A stretch of 28,795 bases of DNA from CAVTGO01 sp963734275 (GTDB taxonomy: Bacteria > Actinomycetota > UBA4738 > HRBIN12), in NCBI GenBank assembly GCA_963734275.1, contig CAVTGO010000011.1, forward strand, positions 1 to 28,795, given 5' to 3'. Of the stretch, positions 26,587 to 28,795 are shown in pieces. Within the stretch, counting starts at the first letter, position 1. Every line of letters begins with the position of its first letter. The translations under genes were made by a program, and so were the position numbers. The notes beneath the pieces were generated by a model. That model did no database searches, had not been told where the DNA came from, and saw only the letters and a list, made by a program, of their open reading frames with translations.

Positions 26587-26756
26587 TTAGTTTCGGAGGA
26601 TGCCAGCGACCTCCTCTCCGCTCAGGACGGGTCGCGACCACAAGGCGAACTCCACGGCGCGGCCGCGTCTGCGGAACTCCGGTCGGCGAGGAGTTCGGCG
26701 GCGCGGTCGTAGATCCGGGATAGGCGGGCACCGCTCGCGACCAGTTCGCTCAGCAA
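26587..26756 (-). pseudogene. Small ORF resembling the tail of an M41 (FtsH-type) peptidase
   Basis: On the minus strand just after tRNA-Ala, a reading of about 56 codons gives LLSELVASGARLSRIYDRAA, then ELLADRSSADAA and, after one frame change near 26,665, AVEFALWSRPVLSGEEVAGI with LRN and a TAA at 26587-26589. The pattern (helix with ELLxDR, then a leaf such as LSGEEV) resembles the C-terminal helical tail of FtsH-like peptidases. The only nearby start is TTG at 26756; upstream sequence is the tRNA. It may be a small real gene, or the 3' remnant of a larger gene cut next to the tRNA. The family resemblance is weak and untested. Confidence 0.35.
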
Positions 26757-26806
26757 CGCTGTGCAAAGACGACGGAAAGGCTGATAGTAGCTCTGACGTG
26801 CGGAAG

Positions 26807-26879
26807 TGGACCCAGGGGGACTCGAACCCCCGACCTCATGGCTGCCAGCCATGCGCTCTACCAACTGAGCTATGGGCCC
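26807..26879 (-). tRNA. tRNA-Ala (anticodon GGC)
   Basis: 73-nt cloverleaf on the minus strand. The acceptor stem GGGCCCA pairs with TGGGTCC and contains the G3-U70 wobble pair, the main identity element of alanine tRNA. D arm AGCTC...GAGC, anticodon stem CATGG/CCATG around loop CTGGCAG (anticodon GGC), T arm GGGGGTTCGAGTCCCCC, discriminator A. The 3' CCA is not encoded. It lies 9 bases downstream of the rsfS stop codon. Confidence 0.97.
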
Positions 26880-26888
26880 GACGGGCGG

Positions 26889-27275
26889 TCAGTCTAGCGA
26901 ACCGGCCGCGGCCTGCTGGTCGTCCCACGCCACTCGAGGCGCGTCGCGCCACAAGCGCTCGAGGTCGTAGTAGTCGCGCGCCTCCTCGGCGAACACGTGC
27001 ACGACGACGTCCACGTAGTCGAGGAGTACCCAACCGGCGTCGGCGTCACCCTCGCGGCGGACGGGTCGCTCGCCGAGCTCGCGGACGGCGGTCTCGATCT
27101 CCTCGACGATCGTCTTCAGCTGCCGATCGGTCTGGCCCGAGCAGATCACGAACAGGTCCGTGATGACGATCAGGCCGTGGACGTCCAGGATCGTGACGTC
27201 GCGGGCTTGCTTCTGGGCCGCGGCGCGCGCCGCGGCCAGGGCGATCTCCCGGCTCCCGGCCCGCCTACCCGGCAC
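26889..27275 (-). CDS. rsfS: Ribosomal silencing factor RsfS
   Basis: Binds ribosomal protein L14 and blocks joining of the subunits when nutrients are scarce. About 128 residues: REIALAAARAAAQKQARDVT, ILDVHGLIVITDLFVICSGQ, TDRQLKTIVEEIETAVRELG, VRREGDADAGWVLLDYVDVV and FAEEARDYYDLERLWRDAP, all typical of the DUF143/Iojap family. The GTG at 27275 with AAGGA upstream is preferred; a TTG at 27299 overlapping the LCP gene stop (TTGA) would add eight residues. It follows the LCP gene and nadD, the standard actinobacterial order, and is followed by tRNA-Ala. Confidence 0.95.
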   Translation of the reverse strand: MPGRRAGSREIALAAARAAAQKQARDVTILDVHGLIVITDLFVICSGQTDRQLKTIVEEIETAVRELGERPVRREGDADAGWVLLDYVDVVVHVFAEEARDYYDLERLWRDAPRVAWDDQQAAAGSLD

Positions 27276-27295
27276 GCCGTCCTTGAGATCTGCGC

Positions 27296-28259
27296 TCAAC
27301 CCGTGAAGTCCTTCCCGACGACGATCGTCACCGGGGCGATGCCCGAGCTCACCGAGACGGACACCCCGCCCGTACCCAGCAAGTCTCGCACACGGTCGCC
27401 GAGGGCGACGTCGTCGGCCGAGCCCACCACCACCAAGGTCTCGACGTGGTCGAAGTTCGACGCGTTCTCCGACACGACGATGCGGAACCCGCCGGGCACG
27501 ATGTGCTCGGCGACGAGCTCGCCCACGCCGGGGACCCCGCTCCCGTTCAGGACGATGACGGGAACCACCTCCGGTTCTGGGACACCGAACGCGGCGGCGA
27601 AACCTCTGCGACCGCGTCGGGCTGCTGGTGAACACGCCGTCGGCGACCTCCTCGACGGCACGATCTGGACGAGGCGCTCGAGCGGCGGTAAGCGCTCGCG
27701 GACATCCGGCGCCGAGTCCGTCTCGAAGAAATCATCGGCCTGCCAGTCCGGCTCGGCGGCGAGCACCCCGCCGAGGACCTGCCGGAACGCCTCGGTTCGT
27801 CCGGCACCGGGCTCCTCGAGCAGGCGACGACCTCGGCCCCGGTGCGTGTCCGCCCGCCGACTGGATCCCGCCGACGCGGTCGACGACCGCGGAGAGCCGG
27901 AGCCGTCCTATCACGACGTAGTGGTCGACCCAGGCGCCGAGCACGTTCGCGGCGGTCGTCGCCGTCTGGCGCAGCGGGAGGTCCGCGGCCTCGACCATCG
28001 TGGCGTCGCCCTGCCCGGGGATCGTGACCGAGATCTCGCCGGGGATAACCAGCGCGCCGGGCGCGGCGCCGCCCGGCGTCCCGATCACCGCGGACAACGG
28101 ACCGAGCTCGTTGTTGATCATGACGTAGGTCAGGGACGGGCCCGCGGGGACGACCGGGACCACGGGGGCGGGCTCCGGGTCGCGCGCGGCGAACATGACC
28201 ACCGGAGCGGTGACGGCCGCGAGCGCCAGCAGGGCCAGCGGCCAGATTCGCCGGGTCAT
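27296..28259 (-). CDS. LytR-CpsA-Psr (LCP) family protein with LytR_C domain
   Basis: Cell-envelope enzyme family that attaches glycopolymers to peptidoglycan or acts as such a ligase. The N-terminal membrane anchor is PLALLALAAVTAPVVMFAA, then an LCP core (GALVIPGEISVTIPGQGDA, VEAADLPLRQTATTAANVLG, AWVDHYVVIGRLRLSAVVDR, VGGI), a linker, and a C-terminal LytR_C domain (VVPVIVLNGSGVPGVGELVA, FRIVVSENASNFDHVETLVV, TIVVGKDFTG). About 320 residues, somewhat short. Frame changes near 27,610-27,660 and 27,800-27,870 hide the middle. The ATG at 28259 overlaps the nadD stop (ATGA). The order nadD-LCP-rsfS is a well-known actinobacterial cluster. Confidence 0.82.
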
Positions 28260-28795
28260 CGGTACAGCGCCGCCTTCTCGATGTAGCTCTTCACGCCCTC
28301 GGGGACCAGGTAGCGGATGGGGCGGCCGTCGTGGACGCGCTCGCGGACGTCGGTGGAGCTCGCGAGGGCCGGGATGTTCATGACGCTCACCTCGGGCTGG
28401 CGCGCCGAGGCCTTGGCCTGGAACGAGGAGATGTCGTAGCCCGGGCGCGTGGCCGCGATGAAGTGCGCGAGCGAAAGCACCTCGTCGGGATCCTTCCACT
28501 CGAAGATCTCCAGCATCGCGTCGGCGCCGGTGATGAACGAGAGCTCGGCGTCGGGATGCTCGGCGGCGAGCGCTCGCAACGTGTCCACCGTGTAGGTGGG
28601 GCCGTCGCGCTCGACCTCGATGCGTGAGACCTGGAAGCGAGGGTTGCTGGCAGTGGCGATCACGGTCATCAGGTACGGATTCGGGGGGCGAGACCTCCCG
28701 TCCCTGCTTCATCCACGGCGTGCCCGTCGGGACGAACACCACCGCCTCCAGTGCGAACTGGACGAGGGCCTCCTCGGCGGTCACGAGGTGGCCGT
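28256..28795 (-). CDS. nadD: Nicotinate-nucleotide adenylyltransferase, N-terminus outside window
   Basis: Makes deamido-NAD from nicotinate mononucleotide and ATP. The window cuts the gene inside the HxGH nucleotide-binding motif (GHLVTAEEAL at the edge). Further motifs: VVFVPTGTPWMKQGREVS, NPRFQVSRIEVERDGPTYTV, DTLRALAAEHPDAELSFITG, ADAMLEIFEW, FIAATRPGYD, and the ISSTxIR-type loop ASSTDVRERV followed by IRYLVPEGVKSYI. About 178 of ~195 residues are present. One frame change lies near 28,680 (PPNPYLMTVIA). It is the first visible gene of the nadD-LCP-rsfS cluster, and its TGA overlaps the LCP start. Confidence 0.95.

Noticed and set aside
26622..26864. Minus-strand open frame running through tRNA-Ala
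   Set aside because: The MAGSHEVGGSSPPGS part is the common spurious translation of a tRNA; only the portion beyond the tRNA was kept as a weak candidate.
1..28795. CRISPR arrays, insertion sequences, phage genes, toxin-antitoxin pairs
   Set aside because: No regularly spaced repeats, transposase, integrase or paired small toxin/antitoxin genes were seen on either strand.

Overview
The window is high-GC actinobacterial DNA, read here without database support. It appears to be three stretches joined together. At two points, about 3,505 and about 14,725, a gene on each strand is cut off at the same place, which suggests assembly joins or rearrangement breakpoints. Conserved neighbourhoods (tsaE-tsaB-rimI, panC-panD-panB, nadD-LCP-rsfS, comEA-comEC) all fit Actinomycetota. 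The middle stretch looks most like Thermoleophilia (Solirubrobacterales), but that is inference.

Stretch 1 (1-~3,505, all minus strand): a beta-propeller protein lacking its N-terminus, then a membrane-anchored PAS / degenerate EAL / HDOD protein that is stop-start coupled (TGATG) to a sensor histidine kinase whose 3' end lies outside the window. Stretch 2 (~3,505-~14,725): the C-terminal third of UvrA; a xylose-type ABC importer (xylF, xylG-like, xylH-like); a convergent ROK sugar kinase; a hexapeptide acyltransferase; the pantothenate operon panC-panD-panB on the minus strand; and a plus-strand run of FmdB-type zinc ribbon, family 4 uracil-DNA glycosylase, tsaE, a small Cys-rich secreted protein, tsaB and a truncated rimI. 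Stretch 3 (~14,725-28,795): genes almost all on the minus strand, in transcription order nadD, LCP protein, rsfS, tRNA-Ala(GGC), a small peptidase-tail-like remnant, an ECF-type sigma factor with a membrane partner, a saccharopine-dehydrogenase-like protein, a PAS-PAS-GGDEF-EAL protein, leuS, an orphan histidine kinase, comEA and a truncated comEC.

Reading quality is uneven. From ~14,900 to ~23,060 every gene is a single clean frame. Elsewhere most genes need several single-base corrections, and a recurring type is an extra base inside CC or GG (CC to CGC, GG to GCG). I treat these as sequence errors, not pseudogenes, because conserved motifs continue in the next frame. Gene ends in those parts are therefore approximate.

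Functions fall into sugar uptake and phosphorylation (xylFGH-like plus ROK kinase), coenzyme A precursor synthesis (PanBCD), t6A tRNA modification (TsaE, TsaB) with RimI, DNA repair (UvrA, UDG), NAD synthesis and ribosome silencing (NadD, RsfS), DNA uptake (ComEA/ComEC) and signalling (two histidine kinases, two c-di-GMP-related proteins, one sigma factor). I found no clear new defence or mobile system. The best leads are a structured leader with a repeated 10-mer before the GGDEF/EAL gene, a perfect hairpin just upstream of the sigma factor start, unannotated small genes around 24.3-24.7 kb and 26.6-26.8 kb, and an unusual AAA/GAA codon preference limited to the two exported proteins of stretch 2.
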